In this document: positions 17,521 through 25,765 of the stretch, piece by piece
How positions within the stretch are numbered: position 1 is the stretch's first letter
Layout: each line of letters starts with the position of its first letter
Assembly: GCF_010645075.1 (NCBI RefSeq)
Contig: NZ_JAADZV010000004.1
Span: forward strand, 186,001-250,000
Length of the DNA stretch: 64,000 nucleotides
Source of the DNA: Flavobacterium limi
Lineage (GTDB): Bacteria; Bacteroidota; Bacteroidia; Flavobacteriales; Flavobacteriaceae
Direction of reading: 5' to 3'
Notes under the pieces: generated by a model
Seen by the model: only the letters and a program-made list of their open reading frames with translations
Database searches by the model: none
Told to the model about the DNA's origin: nothing
Position numbers and translations under genes: made by a program

Positions 17521-18939
17521 ATGAAAATCGAACAAATTTACACCGGATGCCTGGCGCAAGGTGCTTACTATATTACCTCAAACGGAGAAGCAGCTATTAT
17601 TGATCCGCTTAGGGAAATTCAGCCTTATCTGGATCGTCTGGAACGCGATCAGGTCAAATTAAAATACATTTTTGAGACACATTTCCACGCTGATTTTGTT
17701 TCAGGACATCTTGATTTAAGCAAGGAAACTCAGGCTCCAATTGTATATGGACCAAATGCCAAACCCGAATTTGAATGTATCGTTGCTACTGACGGACAGG
17801 AATTTAAAATTGGCGACATTACCATAAAAGCCCTGCATACTCCGGGGCATACGATGGAAAGCACCACTTATTTATTGATTGATAGCAACGGAAAAGATCA
17901 TGCTATTTTCTCAGGAGACACCTTGTTCATTGGTGATGTTGGACGTCCAGATCTGGCTCAAAAAGCTGCCGGAATGACTCAGGATGAACTGGCCGGAATT
18001 TTATATCATTCGCTAAGAGACAAAATCATGACTTTGCCCGATGATGTAACTGTTTATCCCGCTCACGGTGCCGGAAGTGCCTGCGGAAAAAATATGAGCA
18101 AGGAAACCGTTTCGACCATCGGGAATCAAAAAGCTACTAATTACGCTTTACGCGAAAATATGACCGAAGCCGAATTCATCAAAGAAGTTACTGACGGTTT
18201 ATTGCCTCCCCCAGCCTATTTCAGCATGAACGTGGCGATGAACAAAAAAGGATACGAAAGCTTTGAAACCGTTTTGCATAACGGAATGAAAGCTATCGAC
18301 GTAAAAGATTTTGAAGCCATTGCCGAAGAAACCGGAGCTTTGATTCTGGATACCAGAAGTGCCGCCGATTTTAGCAAAGGCTATATACCGCAATCCATTA
18401 ATATCGGAATCAATGGCGATTTTGCTCCCTGGGTTGGGACTTTAATTGCCAATGTAAAACAGCCTATCATATTAGTAACTGAAGATGGTCTTGAAGAAGA
18501 AACCGTAACCCGTCTGAGCCGCGTAGGTTTTGATACGATTATCGGACATTTGGATGGCGGTTTTGGTGCCTGGCAAAAAGTGGGTTTCGAAACAGATGCT
18601 GTAAACCGTATTTCTGCCGAACAATTTGCAAATGAAGTCAATATCAAAGAAGACAGAATAATTGACATTCGTAAAGAAACAGAATACGAAGCAGAACATA
18701 TTGAAGATGCGTACAGCAAACCTCTGGCTTATATTAATGACTGGGTAAAAGATATTAACCCTAACGAACACTTTTACCTCCACTGTGCCGGAGGGTACCG
18801 AAGTATGATTGCTGCTTCCATTTTACAGGCACGCGGTTTCAGGAATTTTAGCGAAATTGAGGGCGGTTTTGGAGCAATTGCAAAAACCAATATCCCAAAG
18901 TCCGATTTTGTTTGTCAGAGCAAGACTCTAAAATCATAA
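17521..18939 (+). CDS. Persulfide dioxygenase-type metallo-beta-lactamase fused to two rhodanese domains
   Basis: 472 residues. The N-terminal metallo-beta-lactamase domain (1-240) has THFHADFVSGH at 53-63, LHTPGHT and SGDTLFIGDVGRPD, the ETHE1/BlsI-like pattern that oxidises glutathione or other low-molecular persulfide to sulfite with a single iron. Two rhodanese domains follow. The first (about 255-350) has ILVTEDG where the active Cys should be, so it is probably structural. The second (about 365-460) has HCAGGYRS with Cys422 in place. The YeeE/YedE genes follow after a repeat, and its promoter carries a Crp/Fnr-like box. Confidence 0.92.
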   Translation: MKIEQIYTGCLAQGAYYITSNGEAAIIDPLREIQPYLDRLERDQVKLKYIFETHFHADFVSGHLDLSKETQAPIVYGPNAKPEFECIVATDGQEFKIGDITIKALHTPGHTMESTTYLLIDSNGKDHAIFSGDTLFIGDVGRPDLAQKAAGMTQDELAGILYHSLRDKIMTLPDDVTVYPAHGAGSACGKNMSKETVSTIGNQKATNYALRENMTEAEFIKEVTDGLLPPPAYFSMNVAMNKKGYESFETVLHNGMKAIDVKDFEAIAEETGALILDTRSAADFSKGYIPQSINIGINGDFAPWVGTLIANVKQPIILVTEDGLEEETVTRLSRVGFDTIIGHLDGGFGAWQKVGFETDAVNRISAEQFANEVNIKEDRIIDIRKETEYEAEHIEDAYSKPLAYINDWVKDINPNEHFYLHCAGGYRSMIAASILQARGFRNFSEIEGGFGAIAKTNIPKSDFVCQSKTLKS

Positions 18940-18953
18940 ATATTGAACATAAA

Positions 18954-19096
18954 TTTCCACCATATAAGTTATATAAGTTCATTTTAGTTTGAGTGCTATT
19001 TTATGCTCCCCTTCTTACATTTACTTAAATTACCTAAGTTATATGAGAGATTGAAACTCCAGCTTATAATTACTTATATCACTTATATGGTGGAAA
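18954..19096. repeat. Inverted micro-repeat palindrome, about 9-nt period (143 bp)
   Basis: The ends TTTCCACCATATAAGTTATA and TATCACTTATATGGTGGAAA are inverted, with one mismatch over 24 bases. Internally ACCTAAGTTATATGAG at about 19031-19046 looks like an old right end of a 70-bp unit such as 16694-16763, so this copy may be composite. It separates the persulfide dioxygenase gene from the YeeE/YedE pair. Confidence 0.7.
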
Positions 19097-19115
19097 TATT
19101 TTAATTTTAACAAGC

Positions 19116-19685
19116 ATGAGTATACTGGAAATTATTAAAGAACCTTGGCCTTGGTACATTGCCGGTCCGTTAATCGGATTAACTGTACCTATATTATTAA
19201 TCATCGGAAATAAATCTTTCGGGATCAGTTCTTCGCTTAGACATATTTGTGCGGCATGCATTCCTGCTAATATTTCGTTTTTTAAATACGACTGGAAAAA
19301 AGAAAGCTGGAATTTATTCTTCGTCTTCGGAATTTTTCTTGGAGGAGTTATCGCAGCATACTTCCTGTCAAATCCAAATGAAGTTACAATTACGCCTGAA
19401 CTTTCAGAAAAATTAGCCACTTACGGAATCACAGATCATACTGGTTTAGTTCCTAAACAATTATTCTCGTGGGAAAGTTTATTAACCCTTCGCGGATTCA
19501 TTATGATTGTTGTGGGCGGATTTTTAGTAGGTTTCGGAACCCGTTACGCAGGCGGATGTACGAGTGGACATGCCATTATGGGATTATCGAACTTACAATG
19601 GCCATCATTGGTAGCCACAATCTGTTTTATGATTGGCGGTTTTGTAATGGCACTTTTAATTCTGCCTTATATTCTTTCACTTTAA
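19116..19685 (+). CDS. YeeE/YedE family sulfur-compound transporter, N-terminal half
   Basis: 189 residues with about five membrane helices. GTRYAGGCTSGHAIMGLSNL holds the conserved Cys of the YeeE/YedE (DUF395) pore, which passes thiosulfate-like sulfur by transient Cys contacts. A second Cys region ICAACIP lies near residue 50. The protein is half the length of E. coli YeeE, and the next gene supplies the other half 10 bases downstream. Together they probably import sulfane sulfur for the persulfide dioxygenase/rhodanese protein (inference). Confidence 0.88.
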   Translation: MSILEIIKEPWPWYIAGPLIGLTVPILLIIGNKSFGISSSLRHICAACIPANISFFKYDWKKESWNLFFVFGIFLGGVIAAYFLSNPNEVTITPELSEKLATYGITDHTGLVPKQLFSWESLLTLRGFIMIVVGGFLVGFGTRYAGGCTSGHAIMGLSNLQWPSLVATICFMIGGFVMALLILPYILSL

Positions 19686-19695
19686 AATTTCAAAA

Positions 19696-20172
19696 ATGAA
19701 TTTAGAAAATAAAAATACAGACGGCGAAGGAATCAATGCAAGTCAGCAAAAAGAATCAGTATTCGGAAACCTAAAATATTTAATCGTTGGAATCTTTTTC
19801 GGAATCGTATTTGTAAAAGCCGAAATAATCAGCTGGTTCCGCATTCAGGAAATGTTTCATTTGGAGTCATTTCATATGTATGGCGTAATCGGAAGTGCCG
19901 TTGCCATTGGATTACTATCCGTACAATTGATTAAAAAATTCAATATCAAAACCCTTCAGGGCGAAAAAATAGAAATCCCGCCAAAGACTTTCAACAAAGG
20001 ACAAATCTACGGCGGATTATTATTTGGTTTCGGATGGGCGATTACCGGAGCCTGTCCGGGTCCGCTTTTCGCTCAAATTGGAACAGGTGCTACAGTAATT
20101 ATTGTGACTTTGTTAAGTGCCATTGCCGGAACCTGGGTTTATGGTTTGATTAAGGATAAGCTGCCACATTAA
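19696..20172 (+). CDS. YeeE/YedE family transporter, C-terminal half (DUF6691-like)
   Basis: 158 residues with about four membrane helices. GFGWAITGACPGPLFAQIG carries the second conserved Cys motif of the family. The gene follows the first half after 10 bases and ends at a terminator. Split YeeE/YedE pairs next to metallo-beta-lactamase/rhodanese genes are common in bacteria. Confidence 0.88.
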   Translation: MNLENKNTDGEGINASQQKESVFGNLKYLIVGIFFGIVFVKAEIISWFRIQEMFHLESFHMYGVIGSAVAIGLLSVQLIKKFNIKTLQGEKIEIPPKTFNKGQIYGGLLFGFGWAITGACPGPLFAQIGTGATVIIVTLLSAIAGTWVYGLIKDKLPH

Positions 20173-20193
20173 TTTTACTTCAAAATAAATTCT

Positions 20194-20236
20194 AACCCTG
20201 ACAGTTTTTTCAAACTCGTCGGGGTTCGTTTTTTTT
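20194..20236 (+). terminator. Rho-independent terminator of the sulfur operon
   Basis: AACCCTGAC pairs with GTCGGGGTT (one G-T pair) over a 15-base loop, followed by a C/G and a run of eight T. Confidence 0.8.
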
Positions 20237-20269
20237 AATCTAAAATCTAAATTCAGAAATCTTAAATTC

Positions 20270-20383
20270 GGGCGTGCCAGCATTTAAGAAATGGCCTGAA
20301 AATTCATTGCGCTCATCAGGCCTTTTCTTAAATGCTGTCGGGCTATCCGCACTGCTTCGGCAGTTTGCTACTATCCCTCACGC
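20270..20383 (+). repeat. Structured intergenic element, copy B
   Basis: It begins GGGCGTGCC, then a long hairpin (AGCATTTAAGAAA with TTTCTTAAATGCT, and GGCCTGA with TCAGGCC inside), then CGGGCTATCCGC, a small CTGC-TTCG-GCAG hairpin, and CTATCCCTCACGC. The outer GCGTG (20272-20276) pairs with CACGC (20379-20383). In copy C the same helix is GCGTT with AACGC, a compensatory change. It lies in the 352-bp spacer before glpD. Confidence 0.65.
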
Positions 20384-20477
20384 ACAATATCGATTTTAAG
20401 ACATTAGGGAATTTAATAGCACAAAAACTATTTAGATACAATTACAAATTGTGGCACAATTTTTAGTTTCATTTTGT

Positions 20478-20485
20478 TAAGTTTG
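20478..20485 (+). promoter_or_regulatory. Putative -7 promoter box of glpD
   Basis: TAAGTTTG fits TAnnTTTG and lies 39 bases before the ATG at 20525. Its position makes the upstream TTG (20474) unusable as a start. Confidence 0.5.
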
Positions 20486-20524
20486 TCATTATACAGTCGC
20501 CAAATTTTAAGCCTTAAAAACAAT

Positions 20525-22102
20525 ATGAATCGCACAGAACAATTATCGAAACTACAAAACACAGAAAATTGGGACGTAATCATTATTGGCGGAGGAGCAA
20601 GCGGTCTCGGAACTGCTCTTGATGCAGCCAGCAGAGGCTATAAAACAATCTTATTTGAAGCAGTAGATTTCGCAAAAGGAACTTCAAGCAGAAGCACCAA
20701 ACTGGTCCATGGCGGCGTCCGTTATCTCGAGCAGGGAAATGTAAGTTTGGTTAGAGAAGCATTAAAAGAAAGAGGTTTGATGGCTCAAAATGCGGGCCAT
20801 TTAGTCAAAAACCAATCATTTGTTATTCCGAATTACAATTGGTGGGGCGGTTATTTTTATACTTTCGGCCTAAAGATTTATGATTTATTGGCGGGTCGCT
20901 TAAGTTTAGGCGCTTCAAAATACATTTCAAAAGAAAAAACGGCTGAGATGCTTCCTAATGTCCAGGAAAACGGTTTGGTAAATGGTGTTATTTATCATGA
21001 CGGACAATTTGACGATTCGCGTTTAGCCATCAATCTTGCCCAGACTGCAGTAGAAAAAGGAGCCTGCGTTATTAATTATATAAAAGTTGTCAAGTTATTA
21101 AAAGATCCTAACGGAATTGTTATTGGTGTACAGGTAGCAGATCAGGAAACCGGAAATAAATATGATGTAAAAGGATCAGCCATCATAAATGCTACGGGCG
21201 TTTTTACCAATGCCATCATGAAACTAAACGACAGCGTTTACAAAAAATATATCGTTCCGAGTCAGGGAATCCATTTGGTATTTGACAAATCGTTTTTACC
21301 TGGCGACCATGCCCTGATGATTCCGAAAACAAAAGACGGAAGGGTTTTGTTTGCTGTTCCTTGGCATAATCGTGTTGTAGTAGGCACAACAGATACCTTA
21401 ATCAAAAGTCACAGTTTAGAACCTGTAGCTTTGGAAAGCGAAATTCAGTTTGTTCTGGAAACAGCTCAACGCTTTTTAGCAAAGAAACCAACCAGAGCTG
21501 ATGTATTGTCTGTTTTCGCTGGTTTGCGTCCATTGGCAGCACCAAAAGAAGAAGGCAAAAGCACTAAAGAGGTTTCCAGAAGTCATAAAATTCTCGTTTC
21601 AAAAACTGGCTTAATCACGATTACAGGAGGAAAATGGACGACCTTCAGAAAAATGGCTGAGGAAATAATCGACAAAGCGATTAAAACAGGAAAATTACCT
21701 AAAAGAGAATGTGTTACTGAGCATCTTTCGATTCATGGAAATAAAGACACCACTTCAATTGACAGAGAAAATCACCTTTATATATATGGTTCTGATATTC
21801 CTAAAATAATGGAATTGCAAGAAAATGAACCTGAGTTAAAAGAAAAACTTCATCCAAAATACGAATTCACATTAGCGGAAGTTGTCTGGGCTGTCCGCTA
21901 TGAAATGGCAAGAACCATTGATGATGTTCTGGCAAGGCGTGTCCGCTTATTATTTTTAGATGCCAGAGCAGCCATTGAGTCTTCAGAGAAAACAGCACGA
22001 TTAATGGCTAAAGAATTAGGACATGATGAAGCCTGGATAGCGAAAGAAATTTCAAATTTTAAAGCAGTATCCAAAGGGTTTCTTTTATCTGAATATCAAT
22101 AA
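20525..22102 (+). CDS. glpD: FAD-dependent glycerol-3-phosphate dehydrogenase
   Basis: 525 residues from the ATG at 20525. VIIIGGGASGLGTALDAASR is the FAD-binding Rossmann motif near the N-terminus. SSRSTKLVHGGVRYLEQG is the family signature, and the substrate domain has SQGIHLVFDKSF, AVPWHNRVVVGTTDT and FAGLRPLAAP. The C-terminal DAO_C domain ends with ARRVRLLFLDARAA. It oxidises glycerol-3-phosphate to dihydroxyacetone phosphate and passes electrons to quinone at the inner membrane. A frame open from a TTG at 20474 adds 17 residues but overlaps the promoter box, so it is rejected as start. Confidence 0.95.
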   Translation: MNRTEQLSKLQNTENWDVIIIGGGASGLGTALDAASRGYKTILFEAVDFAKGTSSRSTKLVHGGVRYLEQGNVSLVREALKERGLMAQNAGHLVKNQSFVIPNYNWWGGYFYTFGLKIYDLLAGRLSLGASKYISKEKTAEMLPNVQENGLVNGVIYHDGQFDDSRLAINLAQTAVEKGACVINYIKVVKLLKDPNGIVIGVQVADQETGNKYDVKGSAIINATGVFTNAIMKLNDSVYKKYIVPSQGIHLVFDKSFLPGDHALMIPKTKDGRVLFAVPWHNRVVVGTTDTLIKSHSLEPVALESEIQFVLETAQRFLAKKPTRADVLSVFAGLRPLAAPKEEGKSTKEVSRSHKILVSKTGLITITGGKWTTFRKMAEEIIDKAIKTGKLPKRECVTEHLSIHGNKDTTSIDRENHLYIYGSDIPKIMELQENEPELKEKLHPKYEFTLAEVVWAVRYEMARTIDDVLARRVRLLFLDARAAIESSEKTARLMAKELGHDEAWIAKEISNFKAVSKGFLLSEYQ

Positions 22103-22338
22103 TCTGCATAAAACAAGTATTTACATCAAAAACTAACTTAAGTAGATTAAATTCATCTTACAAATATTCTAAGGATCATATTGACTTCTTTATGATTTCA
22201 ACAATTTTATTTTTAAGTTAATTATCACTAAATCAATATTTTAAAATACAAAATTCACTACTTTTATAACATTGTAATTGCGAATTTTTATTCTCAATAA
22301 TTCCAACGCCAATATCTTAACAAAAAATTAACAAAACA

Positions 22339-22382
22339 TTTGTATATACAACAATTAAAACCTATACATTTGTATATACAAA
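22339..22382 (+). promoter_or_regulatory. Two palindromic MarR operators overlapping the promoter
   Basis: TTTGTATATACAA occurs at 22339-22351 and TTTGTATATACAAA at 22369-22382, exactly 30 bp apart. The first supplies the TTTG of a -33 box and the second overlaps the -7 box TACATTTG (22365-22372), with 22 bases between the two boxes. Binding there would block RNA polymerase, so autorepression by the MarR protein starting at 22399 is likely. The rest of spacer 22103-22398 shows nothing else. Confidence 0.7.
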
Positions 22383-22398
22383 TTATACACTTACAACT

Positions 22399-22860
22399 AT
22401 GACAATTGAAGAGGTTATAAAAAGCACTGTTAAGATGGATAATGCGAAAAAAGTTATTCTGAATATCATGTACACGCAAAATGTGATTCTGGATCATTTC
22501 AACGAGTTGATAAAACCGTATGATCTTTCCGGAGAACAATATAATGTACTGCGTATATTAAGAGGACAAAAAGGAAATCCTGCTAATATGTGTGTGATAC
22601 AGGAACGAATGCTGGCTAAAACAAGCAATACGACAAGGCTGGTTGATAAACTACTATTAAAAGAATATGTAACCCGAAATGTCTGTCCGGGAAACAGAAG
22701 AAAAATTGAAGTTTTAATCACCCAAAAAGGATTAGACGTTTTAAAAGAATTAGACCCAAAGGTAGATGAACACGAGCGTTTATTTGCTGCTAATATAAGC
22801 CCTGAAGAATTAGAATTATTAAACCAATTATTAGAGAAATACCGAACCCAACAAAATTAA
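22399..22860 (+). CDS. MarR family transcriptional regulator
   Basis: 153 residues, the usual size. The winged helix has LSGEQYNVLRILRGQKGNPA, MLAKTSNTTRLVDKLLLKEY (recognition helix) and the wing RNVCPGNRRKIEVLITQKG. Flanking helices make the dimer. The twin palindromes just upstream are its probable operators. The nitroreductase gene starts 5 bases after its stop, and YceI follows, so it likely controls a small stress-response operon. Confidence 0.92.
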   Translation: MTIEEVIKSTVKMDNAKKVILNIMYTQNVILDHFNELIKPYDLSGEQYNVLRILRGQKGNPANMCVIQERMLAKTSNTTRLVDKLLLKEYVTRNVCPGNRRKIEVLITQKGLDVLKELDPKVDEHERLFAANISPEELELLNQLLEKYRTQQN

Positions 22861-22864
22861 TATC

Positions 22865-23497
22865 ATGAGTACACTATTAGAAAATTTAAACTGGAGATAT
22901 GCAACCAAAAAATTTGATGCAACTAAAAAAATCTCTGATGCAGATTTAAATACATTAAAAGAAGCTGTCAGATTAAGTGCTTCTTCATACGGATTACAGC
23001 CATTTAAAGTGGTTATCGTAGAAAACCCGGAATTAAGAGAAAAATTAAAAGCGGAAGCATGGGGACAAACTCAAATCACAGATGCTTCTCACCTGTTCAT
23101 TTTTGCAAATGATCTTAATCTTAATTCAAAATCAGTTGAAGCATACATCAAAAATATAAGCGAAACCAGAGGAGTTCCTACAGATGCTTTAGGCGGTTTT
23201 AGCGACATGATGAATAACGTTATTTCTAACTTATCAAACGAAGCTAAAAACATCTGGACCTCAAAACAAACTTACATTGCCTTAGGAACATTATTAACTG
23301 CAGCAGCCGAATTAAAAATCGACACTACACCAATGGAAGGTTTTAGCCCTGCAGCATTCAATGAAATTTTAGGCTTCGACAAATTAGGATTAAACGCAGT
23401 AGTTGTAGCTACTATTGGTTACAGACATGAGGAGGACGACGCTCAGCATTACAAAAAAGTTAGAAAATCTCAGGAAGAATTATTTATCACACTTTAA
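22865..23497 (+). CDS. NAD(P)H-dependent nitroreductase family oxidoreductase
   Basis: 210 residues of the NfsB/NfnB type. The FMN-phosphate region is WRYATKKFDATKK near the start, followed by RLSASSYGLQPFKVVIVENP. The C-terminal part has TPMEGFSPAAFNEILGFDK and VVATIGYRHEEDDAQHYKKV, both typical of this group. It should use FMN to reduce nitroaromatics or quinones by two electrons in the cytoplasm. It is cotranscribed with the MarR gene. Confidence 0.92.
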   Translation: MSTLLENLNWRYATKKFDATKKISDADLNTLKEAVRLSASSYGLQPFKVVIVENPELREKLKAEAWGQTQITDASHLFIFANDLNLNSKSVEAYIKNISETRGVPTDALGGFSDMMNNVISNLSNEAKNIWTSKQTYIALGTLLTAAAELKIDTTPMEGFSPAAFNEILGFDKLGLNAVVVATIGYRHEEDDAQHYKKVRKSQEELFITL

Positions 23498-23534
23498 TTA
23501 TAAATTTAATAACAATCAAAATCAATTTCACAAC

Positions 23535-24101
23535 ATGAAAAATTTAAAAACAATTGCAATAGCATTATTCGTAGCAGTAGCGTCAGTTTCAGTAAACGCA
23601 CAAACTAAAAAAATCGACGTAAAAGCAAGTACTATCAAATGGGTAGGTAAAAAAGTAACAGGAGAGCACTCAGGAACAGTAAACTTCAAAGAAGGAGCAT
23701 TGGTTTTCAAAGGAAAAAAATTAACAGGAGGAAGCTTCACAGTTGATATGACTTCACTAACAGCAACTGATTTGACTGGAGAATACCAACAAAAATTAAA
23801 CGGTCACTTAAAAGCTGACGATTTCTTCGGAACTGATAAATTCCCAACTTCAAAATTAGTTTTCAAAACAATTGGAGCTAAATCTACTGATGTTTATACA
23901 GTTACTGCTGATTTAACTATCAAAGGAATCACTAAACCTGTAACTTTTGATATTACTGTTAAAGGAAACACAGCTACAACTGCATTCAAAGTTGACAGAA
24001 CTAAATACGATATCAAATACAACTCTGGTAACTTCTTCCAAAATTTAGGAGACAAAACTATCAATGACGATTTCGAATTGGCAGTATCTTTAAAATTCTA
24101 A
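23535..24101 (+). CDS. YceI family exported lipid-binding protein
   Basis: 188 residues from the Met at 23535, which begins a clear signal peptide (MKNLKTIAIALFVAVASVSV, cleavage after NAQ). The mature part follows the YceI pattern: VKASTIKWVGKKVTGEHSGT, GGSFTVDMTSLTATDL, HLKADDFFGTDKFPTSKLVF and LTIKGITKPVTFDI. The fold is a lipocalin-like barrel that binds polyisoprenoids in the periplasm. The open frame begins earlier, inside the nitroreductase gene, but that extension has no signal sequence. The codon use is notably uniform and AA-rich, suggesting high expression. Confidence 0.93.
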   Translation: MKNLKTIAIALFVAVASVSVNAQTKKIDVKASTIKWVGKKVTGEHSGTVNFKEGALVFKGKKLTGGSFTVDMTSLTATDLTGEYQQKLNGHLKADDFFGTDKFPTSKLVFKTIGAKSTDVYTVTADLTIKGITKPVTFDITVKGNTATTAFKVDRTKYDIKYNSGNFFQNLGDKTINDDFELAVSLKF

Positions 24102-24130
24102 TATTTGAGACTTACTAATTTGAAATTCAG

Positions 24131-24167
24131 GAAACCCCGGCAATTAATTTGCCGGGGTTTCTTTTTT
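24131..24167 (+). terminator. Strong rho-independent terminator
   Basis: GAAACCCCGGCAA and TTGCCGGGGTTTC pair perfectly over a short loop, followed by TTTTTT. It ends the MarR-nitroreductase-YceI operon. Confidence 0.9.
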
Positions 24168-24249
24168 AATAAAACATAATAATAACGTTCTTAATATTCG
24201 GATAACCCTTTCGTAACATGACACCGTGTTTTGATTAACATTTGGCTTC

Positions 24250-24257
24250 TAATTTTG
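24250..24257 (+). promoter_or_regulatory. Putative -7 box of the 24308 gene
   Basis: TAATTTTG fits TAnnTTTG, with a TTTG 16 bases upstream as a possible -33 box, about 50 bases before the ATG. Confidence 0.4.
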
Positions 24258-24307
24258 GCATTGTTAAAAATCAATAAATCAAAAACTAGAAATCAAAAAT
24301 TATAGTT

Positions 24308-25582
24308 ATGAAAACTAAATTACACATTGCCACTATAACACTTTTAAGTACTTTTTTTATACAGGCACAACAAAAAGGAATCATAGGAACATCAAACTGG
24401 ATGAACAACTGGACCAATTTTAAGCCGGCAGCAGTTGAGTACAATGAAGCCACAAATATCATTGCCGGAACAATTGACAAAGACACCAGACTAACAAAAC
24501 GCAATACTTATCAGCTGGTTGGTATAGTTTACGTAACCAATAATGCTATACTTACAATCGAACCAGGAACAGTTATCAGAGGCGATGACAAAACCTGCGG
24601 AACATTAGTAATTACAAATGGAGCGAAAATTATGGCCGAAGGCTTAGAAACAGATCCCATTATTTTTACTTCAAATAAAGAAACTACTGAAAGGAGACCT
24701 GGTGACTGGGGCGGAATCATTATTCTTGGAAAAGCGCCTATCAATAAATTGGGAGGTATAAACACACTCCCTTTCAACTTAGACCCAATATTAAATCATT
24801 ATGGCGGACAGGATGCTGAAGATAATTCAGGAATCCTGAAATATGTTCGAATTGAATATTCAGGCAGAAAATTAAGTGCTTTAAAAGAACTTAACGGACT
24901 TTCATTAGCCGGGGTTGGAAGAAAAACCGTTTTAAGCAATATCCAGATTAGTTATTCTAATGATGATTCTTTTGAATGTTATGGAGGCGACCTGAATATG
25001 AACAACTTAATTTCATACCGAACTACAGACGATGACTTTGATTTTACACAAGGAGCACAAATCAATATCAGCAACAGTATTGCTATCCGACATCCTTTTT
25101 CATCAGATATTTCAGGTTCAAGATGTTTTGAAGTAGACTCATACGACAAAATTGAAAACACGGATATGACTAAAAAAATGACCAAAATTAATGCCAGCAA
25201 CATCACACTGGTAAATCTGGAAGAAAACAATCAGGGACTGGTTCGTGAATCTGCTCATATTGGAGAAAATACTTTTTTCAATTTAACCAACAGCGTTGTT
25301 TCCGGCTTCACTCCTTTTGTCCTTTTGAGTGGGAATATTGGAAATGGAAACGAGAATTTATCAAAAATTACATTTAAAAATGTGATGGCCAACAATTGTA
25401 ATGGCGGTATCATAAGCGAATCTTCAAGCAATGATGCCGGAATTAAAAACTGGTACAGCAATACTGAATTTGCTATAGAATATACAAAAATAAAAAGCGA
25501 CGAATTATTCTTAACGCCTAATATTAAAGGAAATCCGGACTTTAGAACAAAGTTGAACAATGCGGTTGCAAGTGGAAAATAA
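24308..25582 (+). CDS. Secreted beta-helix-like protein of unknown function
   Basis: 424 residues with a signal peptide ending in FFIQAQ. The body has repeated short strands with polar turns (ILTIEPGTVIRGDD, LVITNGAKIMAEG, DWGGIIILGKAPI, NGLSLAGVGRKTVLSNIQIS), the pattern of a right-handed parallel beta-helix as in surface proteins of Bacteroidota. No catalytic motif, lipobox or T9SS C-terminal domain is visible. It is monocistronic. Exact role unknown. Confidence 0.72.
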   Translation: MKTKLHIATITLLSTFFIQAQQKGIIGTSNWMNNWTNFKPAAVEYNEATNIIAGTIDKDTRLTKRNTYQLVGIVYVTNNAILTIEPGTVIRGDDKTCGTLVITNGAKIMAEGLETDPIIFTSNKETTERRPGDWGGIIILGKAPINKLGGINTLPFNLDPILNHYGGQDAEDNSGILKYVRIEYSGRKLSALKELNGLSLAGVGRKTVLSNIQISYSNDDSFECYGGDLNMNNLISYRTTDDDFDFTQGAQINISNSIAIRHPFSSDISGSRCFEVDSYDKIENTDMTKKMTKINASNITLVNLEENNQGLVRESAHIGENTFFNLTNSVVSGFTPFVLLSGNIGNGNENLSKITFKNVMANNCNGGIISESSSNDAGIKNWYSNTEFAIEYTKIKSDELFLTPNIKGNPDFRTKLNNAVASGK

Positions 25583-25682
25583 ACAACCAAAATCTACTTA
25601 CCCTTTTTACATATTTAACAAATTTATAAATTAAGAAAAGTTTTTTTTTGCTTTGAATGCATTTTAATTCAAATTACATTTA

Positions 25683-25690
25683 TATATTTG
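25683..25690 (+). promoter_or_regulatory. -7 box of the trp operon
   Basis: TATATTTG fits TAnnTTTG. Transcription would begin about 5-10 bases downstream, leaving only a short leader before the trpL ATG at 25709. Confidence 0.55.
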
Positions 25691-25708
25691 CCTTATCAAA
25701 ATAAGATT

Positions 25709-25765
25709 ATGAAAATTACAATGAACAATACTTGGTGGTGGAAGAATTTACGTCAGACGTCGTGA
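25709..25765 (+). CDS. trpL: trp operon leader peptide with three consecutive Trp codons
   Basis: An 18-residue open frame, MKITMNNTWWWKNLRQTS, contains three Trp codons in a row (25733-25741). It lies between the trp promoter and a terminator hairpin that precedes trpE. It is too short to be found by ordinary gene calling. Ribosome stalling at TGG TGG TGG would leave 25759-25774 free to form an antiterminator; translation to the stop (25763-25765) would cover that segment and allow termination. Confidence 0.85.
   Translation: MKITMNNTWWWKNLRQTS

Noticed and set aside
24213..24226. Third Crp/Fnr-like box (GTAACATGACACCG) before the 24308 gene
   Set aside because: Only the left half-site matches and the spacing to the -7 box is 23, so it is too weak to claim.
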